A DNA stretch of 35,658 nucleotides from Chloroflexota bacterium (GTDB taxonomy: Bacteria; Chloroflexota; Dehalococcoidia; Lucifugimonadales; UBA3495). The translations under genes were made by a program, and so were the position numbers. This document shows, in pieces, positions 6,559 through 13,147 of this stretch (its first letter is position 1; every line of letters starts with the position of its first letter). The notes under the pieces were generated by a model. The model did no database searches. It was not told the DNA's origin and was given only the letters and a program-made list of their open reading frames with translations. Location: NCBI GenBank assembly GCA_022568195.1, contig JADFFS010000018.1, forward strand, positions 1-35,658. The letters are read 5' to 3'.

Positions 6559-8961
6559 TTAACTTCGTAGCGAGGCTCCCACCTGCTGCTCCAGGGTACG
6601 CAACAAGCCCTGCAGCGACCGGTTAACCTCCTCGGTGGTCAAGGTGCGCTCGGAGGACTGGAATTGGACGTGATAGGCCAGAGACCTGGTTCCTGCTGGA
6701 ATATTATCGCCAGAGTAAACGTCGAACAACTCCACTTGTTCCACCAAGCGATGACGGGAGATAATCTCCTGCACATCGCCGGCGGCCACATGAGCAGGAA
6801 TTACCAGGGCCAGGTCCCGGGTTGCAGCGGGGTAACGGGAGAGGGATTTGACCTGGCGATCGGTCTGGGAAAGCCGCCGTTCCAGTTCCTGCAAATTCAG
6901 CTCCAAAACCGCCACCGGTTGGGGCTTCAGGTCGAAGCGGTCACGAACGTCTGGATGTACTTCACCGACAAGACCCAGGGGTGATTGATCCGCCATAATA
7001 CGGGCACAACGCCCGGGGTGGAAAGATGGGTCGTCGGCTGGCTCAAAGGTGGCGTCGATTCCCAACCGCGCCAAGACGATCCCCACGGTCCCTTTGGCGT
7101 CGTAAAAGTCCAACAAGCTGTCGTCGGCCAACCACGAGGGGTCCCAACGGCGTCCCGCCATCACCGCCGCGGCCACCTCCGTCTCTTGAGGAAGCTGCTC
7201 TCCCTGGGATGTAAATACGCGGCCCACTTCGAACAAGCGGAAAGGACCTTCCCCATGGCCTTGGTTCGCCGCCAGTGTTGCCAGCAAGCTGGCCAGCAAT
7301 GTGGGGCGCAGGTACTCCTGTCCCGCATTCATGGGGTTGGCCAACCGTAGGGGGGGACGGTCGCCGTCGGTGTGATTTATCCGCCGCAGGTCTTCCATGC
7401 TGACCAGTGGATAATTGATGACTTCCTGCAAGCCGGCGCTGACCAAGGCATCCTTGACCCTGCCCACCAGGGAGGTCATTGACCCTTGGTTTTGGGATGG
7501 TATCGGCGTGGACAGCATGGTGGTGGGAACGGCGTCGTAACCGATGATACGCACCACCTCTTCCACCAAGTCTTCCTCGATGGTGATGTCGTTGCGCCAG
7601 TAAGGAATATCGGCCTCCAAGCTGGTGGAATCCACTCGGCGTATCTGGAATCCCAAAGACTCCAAGACCTCCTCCACCTTCTCTATGCCGATATCCATGC
7701 CCAGGATCTTCTTGAGCCGCCCGATGCTCACCCCCACTGTCTGACCGGCCATGGACTGATCGGGGAATTCGTCCACGATGCCCTGAGCAATCTGTCCGCC
7801 GGCCACTTGCTGGATCAACTGGGTCGCGCGCCTGAGTGCGATGGGAGCCAGTTCCGGTCTCAGACCCTTCTCAAACCGCAGGGTCGCTTCGGTCCTGAGG
7901 CGCAGGTCCTGAGCGGTCTGCCGGTTGTTATAGCTATTGAAGGTGGCCGACTCCAAAAGCACCGCCACCGTGTCAGGCCCGATTTCGCTGTCGGCGCCGC
8001 CGATGACCCCGGCGAGGCCGATGGGGTCATGAGCGTCTGCAATCACCAGTACCTCGGAGCTAAGCCGGCGTTCCACTCCGTCCAGGGTGACCAGTTTTTC
8101 GTTGGGTTCAGCCCGGCGCACGACGATGGTCCTGTCCTTAAGCTGGTCGTAATCAAAGGCGTGGAGGGGCTGGTTGAACTCCAGCATAACGTAGTTGGTT
8201 ACGTCCACCACGTTGTTGATGGGCCGGTATCCTGCTTTGGTCAGCCGGTCCTGCAGCCACTGGGGCGAAGGGCCAACCTTCAACCCTTGGATCAGGCTGG
8301 CGGTGTAGCGGTGGCACAGATCCGGGTCGGCCACGGATATGGTTACCTGGCTGGATATGGGTGGGCCGTCTTCCGCGTAAGAGACCACGGGCTCTGTGAC
8401 CTTTTTGCCGGTGAGGGCCCCCACCTCGTGGGCCACGCCCAGGATGGATAGGCAGTCCAGCCTGTTGGGAGTCAGCTCCAACTCCAGAACAGAGTCACCC
8501 ATATACCGGTCCAAAGGAACGCCTACGGGCGCATCTTCGGGAAGCACCATAATTCCGTCGTGATCCTCGCCCAGCCCCAGTTCCAGCGCGGAGCAAATCA
8601 TCCCCTGGGAGACGACTCCCCGAATTCGAGCAGGCTTCAGGGTCTCCCTTTTGCCCGAGTGGCTATTGTACAGGTTTGCCCCTACCCTGGCGAAACAGAT
8701 TTTTTGGCCGGCCGCCACATTGGGCGCCCCACACACTACTTCCAGTTCCTCGGTTTCGATGTCCACGCGGCAAAGACTCAGCCGGTCTGCGTCGGGATGG
8801 GGTTGGACCGTCAAAACCCGGCCCACGAAACACTCCTGCCAGTCGCCGATCTCGACGGTATCGCCGACCTCAACGCCGGCCATGGTCAAGCGGTGGGCCA
8901 GCTCCCCGACGGGCAGGTCCACGTCCACGTATTCCCGCAACCAGCTAAGCGGAACCTTCAT
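6559..8961 (-). CDS. pheT: Phenylalanyl-tRNA synthetase beta subunit
   Basis: 800 aa, full length. It pairs with PheS in an (alpha-beta)2 enzyme that charges tRNA-Phe. Domain order is the EMAP-like tRNA-binding domain at about 40-150 (GDWQECFVGRVLTVQPHPDADRL, then VVCGAPNVAAGQ), B3/B4 editing region (LTPNRLDCLSILGVAHEVGAL to about 375), B5 domain at about 410-480, catalytic-like core, and the C-terminal FDX-ACB domain (about 705-800: SLSRYPAATRDLALVIP, ending in RTLTTEEVNRSLQGLL). TTTAGGGATTT precedes the ATG. It lies 6 nt after the small ORF that separates it from pheS, and moeA follows after 44 nt. Confidence 0.97.
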   Translation of the reverse strand: MKVPLSWLREYVDVDLPVGELAHRLTMAGVEVGDTVEIGDWQECFVGRVLTVQPHPDADRLSLCRVDIETEELEVVCGAPNVAAGQKICFARVGANLYNSHSGKRETLKPARIRGVVSQGMICSALELGLGEDHDGIMVLPEDAPVGVPLDRYMGDSVLELELTPNRLDCLSILGVAHEVGALTGKKVTEPVVSYAEDGPPISSQVTISVADPDLCHRYTASLIQGLKVGPSPQWLQDRLTKAGYRPINNVVDVTNYVMLEFNQPLHAFDYDQLKDRTIVVRRAEPNEKLVTLDGVERRLSSEVLVIADAHDPIGLAGVIGGADSEIGPDTVAVLLESATFNSYNNRQTAQDLRLRTEATLRFEKGLRPELAPIALRRATQLIQQVAGGQIAQGIVDEFPDQSMAGQTVGVSIGRLKKILGMDIGIEKVEEVLESLGFQIRRVDSTSLEADIPYWRNDITIEEDLVEEVVRIIGYDAVPTTMLSTPIPSQNQGSMTSLVGRVKDALVSAGLQEVINYPLVSMEDLRRINHTDGDRPPLRLANPMNAGQEYLRPTLLASLLATLAANQGHGEGPFRLFEVGRVFTSQGEQLPQETEVAAAVMAGRRWDPSWLADDSLLDFYDAKGTVGIVLARLGIDATFEPADDPSFHPGRCARIMADQSPLGLVGEVHPDVRDRFDLKPQPVAVLELNLQELERRLSQTDRQVKSLSRYPAATRDLALVIPAHVAAGDVQEIISRHRLVEQVELFDVYSGDNIPAGTRSLAYHVQFQSSERTLTTEEVNRSLQGLLRTLEQQVGASLRS

Positions 8962-8967
8962 AAATCC

Positions 8968-9201
8968 CTAAAGCTCCCCGGTCGTCTCAAGGAGCTGTTC
9001 TTTGGGCATTTTGATCCAGGGAGCTACCTGATTCAGTATATCATTGGGAGTGCCTTTTGCTATCTGCCGGTGGCCTAGAACAGTGACGCTTAGGTTCCCC
9101 ATTGGGGTTACATTCCGCGTTCCAATCTGGCTTCCCATTGCTCCAAAGCTTCGTCTAAATGCAGGGCCAGTGCCTTCACCAATCACATTCGGCTGCGGCA
9201 T
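8968..9201 (-). CDS. Possible small protein between pheS and pheT
   Basis: 77 aa. No family recognised. The product would be soluble, rich in Gly, Pro and Asn, with a compact C-terminal stretch (VLGHRQIAKGTPNDILNQV, then APWIKMPKEQLLE). It fits tightly between the pheS stop (9225) and the pheT start (8961), leaving 23 and 6 nt, as an operon member would. Against it, the ATG at 9201 has no ribosome site, the frame stays open into the end of pheS, and third codon positions look less GC-rich than in the neighbours. It could be a real lineage-specific protein or untranslated spacer. Confidence 0.5.
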   Translation of the reverse strand: MPQPNVIGEGTGPAFRRSFGAMGSQIGTRNVTPMGNLSVTVLGHRQIAKGTPNDILNQVAPWIKMPKEQLLETTGEL

Positions 9202-9224
9202 GCCGGGCGCAGGGTATGTCCGCG

Positions 9225-10301
9225 TTAAAACTGGCGCAGAAACCGGAGGTCGTTGGAGTAGAACAAGCGAATATCGTCGATGCCGTATTTCAACATCGCA
9301 ATGCGCTCCGGACCCAACCCGAAAGCAAACCCGGTGTACTTCTCTGGGTCATACCCCACGCCCGCCAGCACCTTGGGATGGACCATGCCGGCTCCCATGA
9401 TCTCGATCCAACCGCTGTCCCGGCAAAGACGGCAACCCTCGCCTTCTCCGTGGCAAGCAAAGCAGTCGATGGACATATCCACGCCCGGTTCCACGAAGGG
9501 AAAATAGTCGCACCGAAAGCGCACTTTGCGGTCCTCTCCAAAGAGACGCTTGGCGAACTCGTACAGCGTGCCCTTAAGGTCGGCAAAGGTGATGCCGTCG
9601 TCCACCGCCAGCCCTTCCACCTGATAGAAATGCCATTCGTGGGTGGCGTCGGTGGCCTCGTACCGGTAACACTTGCCCGGAATGATGACCCGCACCGGCG
9701 GTTGCATGCTCTCCATCACCCGGGCCTGCATTGGCGATGTGTGGGTGCGCAGCAGCATGGGATATTCCCCGGCCTCGTTGCGGTGGTCGATCCAAAGGGT
9801 GTTCCACATGTCCCGGGCGGGGTGCCCCTTGGGGATGTTGAGCATCTCAAAGTTGTAATGGTCCCATTCCACTTCGGGACCCTCGACCACGGTGAAACCC
9901 ATGCCTATAAAGGCGTCGCAGATCTCTCTGACAATCTGGGTGGTGGGATGGAGACGGCCGGTAACCGGCAGCCGGCCCGGTAGCGTAACGTCCAGGCGGT
10001 CCTGTCCCGCGGACTTGGCCAAGCGAGCATCGTTGATTTTCCGGGTGCGTTGCTCCAGCTCCTCTTCGAGTTGGCGCTTGGCCTGGTTTCCCAAGGCGCC
10101 TGCCACCCGGCGTTGCTCCAAGTCCAGCTGGCTCAACCCTCTCAACACGCCGGTCAAGCGTCCCCGGCGGCCCAGGTACTCCACACGCCACTTTTCCAAC
10201 GATTCCAGATCGTCGATGGACTCTAGCTGGGCGGAGGCTCCTTGAACCAATCCTTGAATGGATTCCGGGGTTACTTCTGTCAAATCCGGCGATTCCGGCA
10301 A
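9225..10301 (-). CDS. pheS: Phenylalanyl-tRNA synthetase alpha subunit
   Basis: 358 aa, normal length. This is the catalytic class II subunit. The N-terminal coiled coil (about 1-90) contains 'LESLEKWRVEYLGRRGRLTGVLRGL'. The catalytic domain then shows HPTTQIVREICDAFIGMGF with VVEGPEVEWDHYNFE, RTHTSPMQARVM (motif 2 region), FYQVEGLAVD, FPFVEPGVDMSI and the motif 3 stretch GFAFGLGPERIAMLKYGIDDIR. The start is TTG 10301, since GAGGTAGG lies just upstream and no ATG is available. It carries an extra CxxC pair within 'FACHGEGEGCRLC', common in bacterial PheS. It is the first gene of its operon. Confidence 0.97.
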   Translation of the reverse strand: MPESPDLTEVTPESIQGLVQGASAQLESIDDLESLEKWRVEYLGRRGRLTGVLRGLSQLDLEQRRVAGALGNQAKRQLEEELEQRTRKINDARLAKSAGQDRLDVTLPGRLPVTGRLHPTTQIVREICDAFIGMGFTVVEGPEVEWDHYNFEMLNIPKGHPARDMWNTLWIDHRNEAGEYPMLLRTHTSPMQARVMESMQPPVRVIIPGKCYRYEATDATHEWHFYQVEGLAVDDGITFADLKGTLYEFAKRLFGEDRKVRFRCDYFPFVEPGVDMSIDCFACHGEGEGCRLCRDSGWIEIMGAGMVHPKVLAGVGYDPEKYTGFAFGLGPERIAMLKYGIDDIRLFYSNDLRFLRQF

Positions 10302-10362
10302 ATCCAGCCTACCTCGATACCGGTCATAATGGTGGTCGAAAACCGTCGCTTACTGCGTCGTC

Positions 10363-10391
10363 ATTATAGGATTCGTAGGCAGGCCGGTCAA
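10363..10391 (-). promoter_or_regulatory. Promoter of the pheS-pheT-moeA operon
   Basis: On the minus strand TTGACC (10391-10386), a 17-nt spacer and a perfect TATAAT (10368-10363) form a near-consensus housekeeping promoter. The start is predicted near 10356, leaving a leader of about 55 nt to the pheS TTG. That is too short for a T-box, and no leader peptide with Phe codons was seen, so no attenuator is evident. Confidence 0.8.
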
Positions 10392-10585
10392 GAAGCTCAG
10401 GCGTGAGTGCCTTCGGAAATCAGTGCCGCAGCTGATGCATCTAGGTTTGGCAAACTAGGTTAAACAAGGACTGGGCGCCGGCTTCGGGCGCAGCAGGCCG
10501 TTTCCCAAGAAGCCGCATCGGAACCCGCGTCACCAAGGTGTGAGCAGCAGGGGATGAGTGGCTAGACATCCGTGACATGGCCGCA
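10392..10585. other. Divergent intergenic region between pheS and the SOS-type unit
   Basis: About 190 nt separate the two divergent promoters. I see no coding frame, tRNA or other RNA gene here. The only structure is a weak imperfect inverted repeat around 10440-10460 (CTAGGTTTG against CAAACTAG). Confidence 0.6.
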
Positions 10586-10614
10586 TTGTATTAGAACGTA
10601 TGTTCTGATATCTT
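10586..10614 (+). promoter_or_regulatory. Promoter of the zinc-ribbon / RuvC-like unit
   Basis: TTGTAT (10586-10591), a 17-nt spacer and TATCTT (10609-10614) form a weak housekeeping-type promoter with 3/6 and 4/6 matches. Its spacer is almost filled by the LexA-type palindrome, so a bound repressor would block RNA polymerase. The predicted start near 10621 gives a leader of about 120 nt. Confidence 0.6.
10593..10606. promoter_or_regulatory. LexA/DinR-type SOS box
   Basis: AGAACGTATGTTCT contains GAAC-N4-GTTC, the core of the SOS box known from Bacillus, actinobacteria and many Chloroflexi (consensus CGAACnnnnGTTCG). The arms AGAAC and GTTCT are exact inverted repeats. Position between -35 and -10 is typical of LexA-repressed promoters. 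I did not see a second copy of this motif elsewhere in the window. Confidence 0.75.
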
Positions 10615-10640
10615 AATTGCAGCCTCTTTTTGATGGCTCA

Positions 10641-10660
10641 CCGGCGGTGACCGGCGGTGA
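10641..10660 (+). repeat. Two exact 10-bp tandem repeats in the leader
   Basis: CCGGCGGTGA occurs twice in a row (10641-10650 and 10651-10660), followed by a partial third copy (CCGATGGA). It lies in the presumed 5' leader of the SOS-type unit and includes an in-frame GTG at 10647 that lacks a ribosome site. Confidence 0.7.
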
Positions 10661-10739
10661 CCGATGGAAGCCAACCCAGCCCGGCCCACCGCTCCCATCC
10701 CCAATCCAAGAATTCGACCGACGGACAGAAGGCTGCAGC

Positions 10740-11078
10740 TTGACCTGGTTCCGTTTTAAAAGCTGCGTGAAGTGCGGTGGGGACCTGGCATTGGACCAGG
10801 GTGACTGGCTGTGCTTGCAGTGCGGCACCTATTACTACATTGGTCTGTACCAGCGACCCGGTCTGCTCCAGCGGCCCGCACAGCCCGAGAAACCAAACCC
10901 CGAGCCCCCGGAGCGGCCCGCCCAAAAGGTATTGGGCGCGGTTCCCCCCGGGCCCAGCGCAAGTCTCAACCGGGCCCTGGCCCTGGCGCCGCAGGTCAAC
11001 CGGACCTTTGGAGCATCCCGGCACACAGACCGCGTTTTCAACACGACTCAATGGGTGAACCCCTGGTCCAAGACATGA
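10740..11078 (+). CDS. Small zinc-ribbon protein, first gene of an SOS-type unit
   Basis: 112 aa from TTG 10740, chosen because AGAAGG at 10727-10732 lies 7 nt upstream. The longer frame back to 10617 would start inside the promoter. The N-terminus is a four-Cys zinc ribbon (Cys9, Cys12, Cys25, Cys28: CVKCGG...WLCLQCG), followed by an aromatic patch (TYYYIGLY). The remaining 75 residues are Pro- and Ala-rich and probably disordered (PEKPNPEPPERPAQ), ending in a short conserved-looking piece with FNTTQWVNPW. Zinc ribbons of this form usually bind nucleic acid or a protein partner. The stop overlaps the next start as ATGA (11075-11078), so it is very likely made together with the RuvC-like protein. 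Confidence 0.72.
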   Translation: MTWFRFKSCVKCGGDLALDQGDWLCLQCGTYYYIGLYQRPGLLQRPAQPEKPNPEPPERPAQKVLGAVPPGPSASLNRALALAPQVNRTFGASRHTDRVFNTTQWVNPWSKT

Positions 11079-11548
11079 CCGAACCCCATGACGCTACTAC
11101 CCTGCTGGCGCTAGATGCTGGGGTGAGGGAAACCGGCTGGGCCATTTTCCGGCCGGAGGGCGCCATCGAAACCGGTGCTATAGGAACAGCTACCCGCCGG
11201 CGGGTGGACGCCGAATCCAGGGTAGGGCAGCTCGTAGAGTCTCTGGACCTGTTGGTGGCTCAGTGGCAGCCGGCCAGCGTCGCCCACAGCCTGCCTTCGG
11301 GAATTCATTGGCCGGTGCCTGCCCTGGACTTGCTGCAAGCTTCCCTGGTCCAATGGTCACAGAAGCACGGGCTGGCGGTGCATGCATACACCGCCCAGGA
11401 AGTCCGTGCGGCCATCGTGGGGCATACCAACGCATCGCGCCAACAGTTGGCTTACGCGGTGATGGTGCGCCTGGGGTTGATAGGCCAGAGCAAAACAACC
11501 CACGAATGGGAAGCCCTGGCGGTGGGCTGCTATCACCGGGATCGGTGA
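11075..11548 (+). CDS. RuvC-like RNase H-fold protein (putative resolvase-type nuclease)
   Basis: 157 aa from ATG 11075. 'LLALDAGVRETGWAIF' (Asp14) matches the first strand of RuvC resolvases (IDPG..TGYG). The second half follows the RuvC layout: 'YTAQEVRAAIVGHTNASRQQLAYAVMVRLGL' and then HEWEALAVGC, aligned with the family's H/D-A-A-D-A-L-A motif. Here the last catalytic Asp is Glu (Glu146) with His143 kept. The usual Glu in the middle strand is not found: the matching stretch reads SVAHSLPSGIHW. RuvC cuts Holliday junctions; this protein may do so poorly, act on another branched DNA, or only bind. Control by an SOS box fits a DNA-repair role. It is unlikely to be the main RuvC, as ruvA and ruvB are absent nearby. 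Confidence 0.7.
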   Translation: MTEPHDATTLLALDAGVRETGWAIFRPEGAIETGAIGTATRRRVDAESRVGQLVESLDLLVAQWQPASVAHSLPSGIHWPVPALDLLQASLVQWSQKHGLAVHAYTAQEVRAAIVGHTNASRQQLAYAVMVRLGLIGQSKTTHEWEALAVGCYHRDR

Positions 11549-11554
11549 GTCTGG

Positions 11555-12085
11555 TTAGTCCTGGGCTGCATCCGGGAACGTTTTTTCCCCGGCGCGAATC
11601 GGCACTTTGAGGCGGTTTTCCAATGGAGGAATGGGGCAACTCCAGTTGGGATTGTAGGCGCAGTAGGGATTGTAGGCATAATTGAAGTCCAACAAGACCT
11701 TGCCACCATGCAAGGATAGCACGTCCAGGTAGCGTCCCGACCCATAGGTTTCTTGTCCACTGGAAGCATCGGCGAAGGGTAGGAAGAATTCTTCTCCATC
11801 TACCGCTTGGTAGACACTCAACGTAGCGGATTCCCCTTCCACGAGGAACGTTATCGTACCCCAGCGAAGGTAAGGCTGAAAGTCACCGGTGCTGGTGGCA
11901 ATGTCGACCCTCTCTTTCTGGGCGTCGGCGAGCTCGTTGATGGTCAGCTCGAACCGCAGGTCCGAGTTTTCGGGGTAATACTCCAAGCCGTTGAAGCGGC
12001 CACACTGCGGGGGTGTCAGGGGAGAGTGCCCGTCGTTGGCGAAAAAATCGTCCTTTGATTTCCTAAATTCGGTAAGTTCTGACAT
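11555..12085 (-). CDS. DUF1684-family protein
   Basis: 176 aa. The DUF1684 hallmarks are present: 'RKSKDDFFANDGHSPL' at the N-terminus, 'FNGLEYYPENSDLRFE', then 'YGSGRYLDVLSLHGGKVLLDFNYAYNPYCAYN' and the closing ENRLKVPIRAGEK. The family is widespread in bacteria and archaea and its function is not established. It has no signal peptide or membrane segment, so it is probably cytosolic. It converges with the RuvC-like gene with only six nt between the two stops, and diverges from the DUF3467-like gene, so it is likely a single-gene unit. Confidence 0.85.
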   Translation of the reverse strand: MSELTEFRKSKDDFFANDGHSPLTPPQCGRFNGLEYYPENSDLRFELTINELADAQKERVDIATSTGDFQPYLRWGTITFLVEGESATLSVYQAVDGEEFFLPFADASSGQETYGSGRYLDVLSLHGGKVLLDFNYAYNPYCAYNPNWSCPIPPLENRLKVPIRAGEKTFPDAAQD

Positions 12086-12198
12086 GGTTTCTTGCTCTCA
12101 TCCTCTGCTATCAATCACTTGGATGCTGGAGTCAGAGAGTAGATGCGCCTTCCGGTCACCTGCTCCAAGGGATTCACTGCCCGATTGGATTGGGAGTG

Positions 12199-12204
12199 TA
12201 TAAT
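12199..12204 (+). promoter_or_regulatory. Possible -10 element for the DUF3467-like operon
   Basis: A perfect TATAAT lies about 90 nt before the ATG at 12294. No convincing -35 is found at 16-18 nt, only TTCACT with a 20-nt spacer, so the promoter is tentative. Confidence 0.4.
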
Positions 12205-12293
12205 GGGGTTTCGCCGACACCTCGGCGGGCGTCCAACCCTTGAGCCGGCGGAAGGTCCCCGGCTTTAAGCCATTTCTTGGGAGCAGAGCTACC

Positions 12294-12650
12294 ATGCCGA
12301 TCATTCAGCGCCCCTACGTACCACCCGAGGACAACGTGCCCCAGGAGGATTCCTACGAGAAACCAGGTGACACCCAGTCGCCCGACGGACAATCAGGGGA
12401 CCCGATAACCTTCTACTGCGACTCCATGCACATACTCAGCAGCCTGTACTCTGCCGTACTGTTTTTTGGGGAGCTAATGGAGGAGCGGGAGCCGATTCTA
12501 CGCGCCCGGATCAAGGTCAGCCCGCAGATGCTCAAAGCCATCGCGCTGTTGACCAGCAAGCACGTCCGCGAGTACGAAGAGGCGGTTGGTCCCATCACCC
12601 TTCCGGAGCAGGTATATTCTGCCTGGGAGATCGAGCCGGAGAAGGAATGA
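12294..12650 (+). CDS. DUF3467-like small protein
   Basis: 118 aa from ATG 12294, with GGGAG about 10 nt upstream; the frame runs back to 12240 but the added residues look unconserved. The first 35 residues are polar and likely disordered (PPEDNVPQEDSYEKPGD). The rest resembles DUF3467: 'SLYSAVLFFGELMEE', 'RARIKVSPQMLKAIALLTSKHVREYEEAVGPI', matching the family's pattern of an aligned strand, 'MSP...K.L...L..NL..YE...G.I'. The function of DUF3467 is unknown. The stop overlaps the next start (ATGA at 12647-12650), marking a two-gene unit. Family assignment is by motif memory only. Confidence 0.65.
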   Translation: MPIIQRPYVPPEDNVPQEDSYEKPGDTQSPDGQSGDPITFYCDSMHILSSLYSAVLFFGELMEEREPILRARIKVSPQMLKAIALLTSKHVREYEEAVGPITLPEQVYSAWEIEPEKE

Positions 12651-13147
12651 TGGAGTCCGAGGACCGAACTCTAGCCGAGGACCTGGCTTGCCCCGTGGAA
12701 ATAGATCCCGGTGTCGACCGATCAACCCCGGAGGACTGGACCTGGAGAATTGTGGGTTCCAGTCTGCCGAACAAGGCGAATTTCCACCTCACCCACAGCG
12801 ACGTCAGCCGGGTCATGGTCGACGTGCTGCGTCCGTCGGATTCCCCTCCCGACGGTCAGTTTAAGCTGAGCAAAGATATACCCATCATAGTGATGGACAC
12901 TGTGGACAAATACTGGGCCGCGGAGTCCCGGACCCAACTACCCTTGAACGGTCTCCGGGTAGCGGTTGAGGGGGAAACTGTGGCCGAAGCCAAGCGAGCG
13001 CTGGCGGCGGACATGGCTGCCCAGTTGCGGTTGCTGATGTTGTTGGCGTCTTCCCGAAAGCAACTGGCGCCAGAGTTGCAGGAGAACCTTCGGTATTACC
13101 TGGCGATAATGAACACAGACTCAGGGGCTAGCCCTGGTCAGGGCTAG
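12647..13147 (+). CDS. Hypothetical protein coupled to the DUF3467-like gene
   Basis: 166 aa, not recognised. The N-terminal 35 residues are acidic. A central alpha/beta part follows, with 'SSLPNKANFHLTHSDVSRVMVDVL' and 'DIPIIVMDTVDKYWA'. The C-terminal third is a strand plus a long amphipathic helix (GLRVAVEGETVAEAKRALAADMAAQLRLLML) and a second helix. There is no membrane segment or Cys motif. ATG 12647 overlaps the previous stop, and a second ATG follows immediately at 12650. Its last codons form one arm of a palindrome shared with the convergent proS. The pairing with a DUF3467-like protein suggests the two act together; nothing more can be claimed. Confidence 0.75.
   Translation: MMESEDRTLAEDLACPVEIDPGVDRSTPEDWTWRIVGSSLPNKANFHLTHSDVSRVMVDVLRPSDSPPDGQFKLSKDIPIIVMDTVDKYWAAESRTQLPLNGLRVAVEGETVAEAKRALAADMAAQLRLLMLLASSRKQLAPELQENLRYYLAIMNTDSGASPGQG
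13128..13147. terminator. 20-nt palindrome holding the stop codons of two convergent genes
   Basis: CTAGCCCTG (13128-13136) and CAGGGCTAG (13139-13147) are exact inverted 9-base arms around GT. The TAG of the plus-strand gene is the right end, and the TAG of proS is the left end read on the other strand. It may form a small hairpin in both transcripts, but it has no T-run and a very tight loop. Confidence 0.5.

Noticed and set aside
7486-8451. 321-aa open frame on the plus strand
   Set aside because: Lies wholly antisense to pheT, whose full domain order is intact; composition typical of a GC-rich shadow frame.
9159-9983. 274-aa open frame on the plus strand
   Set aside because: Antisense to pheS and without ribosome site or family features.
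10302-10356. T-box or leader-peptide attenuator before pheS
   Set aside because: The leader is only about 55 nt, with no stem I, T-box sequence or Phe-codon run.
10617-10739. Upstream extension of the zinc-ribbon gene
   Set aside because: The TTG at 10617 lies upstream of the predicted transcription start; no ribosome site before TTG 10617 or GTG 10647.
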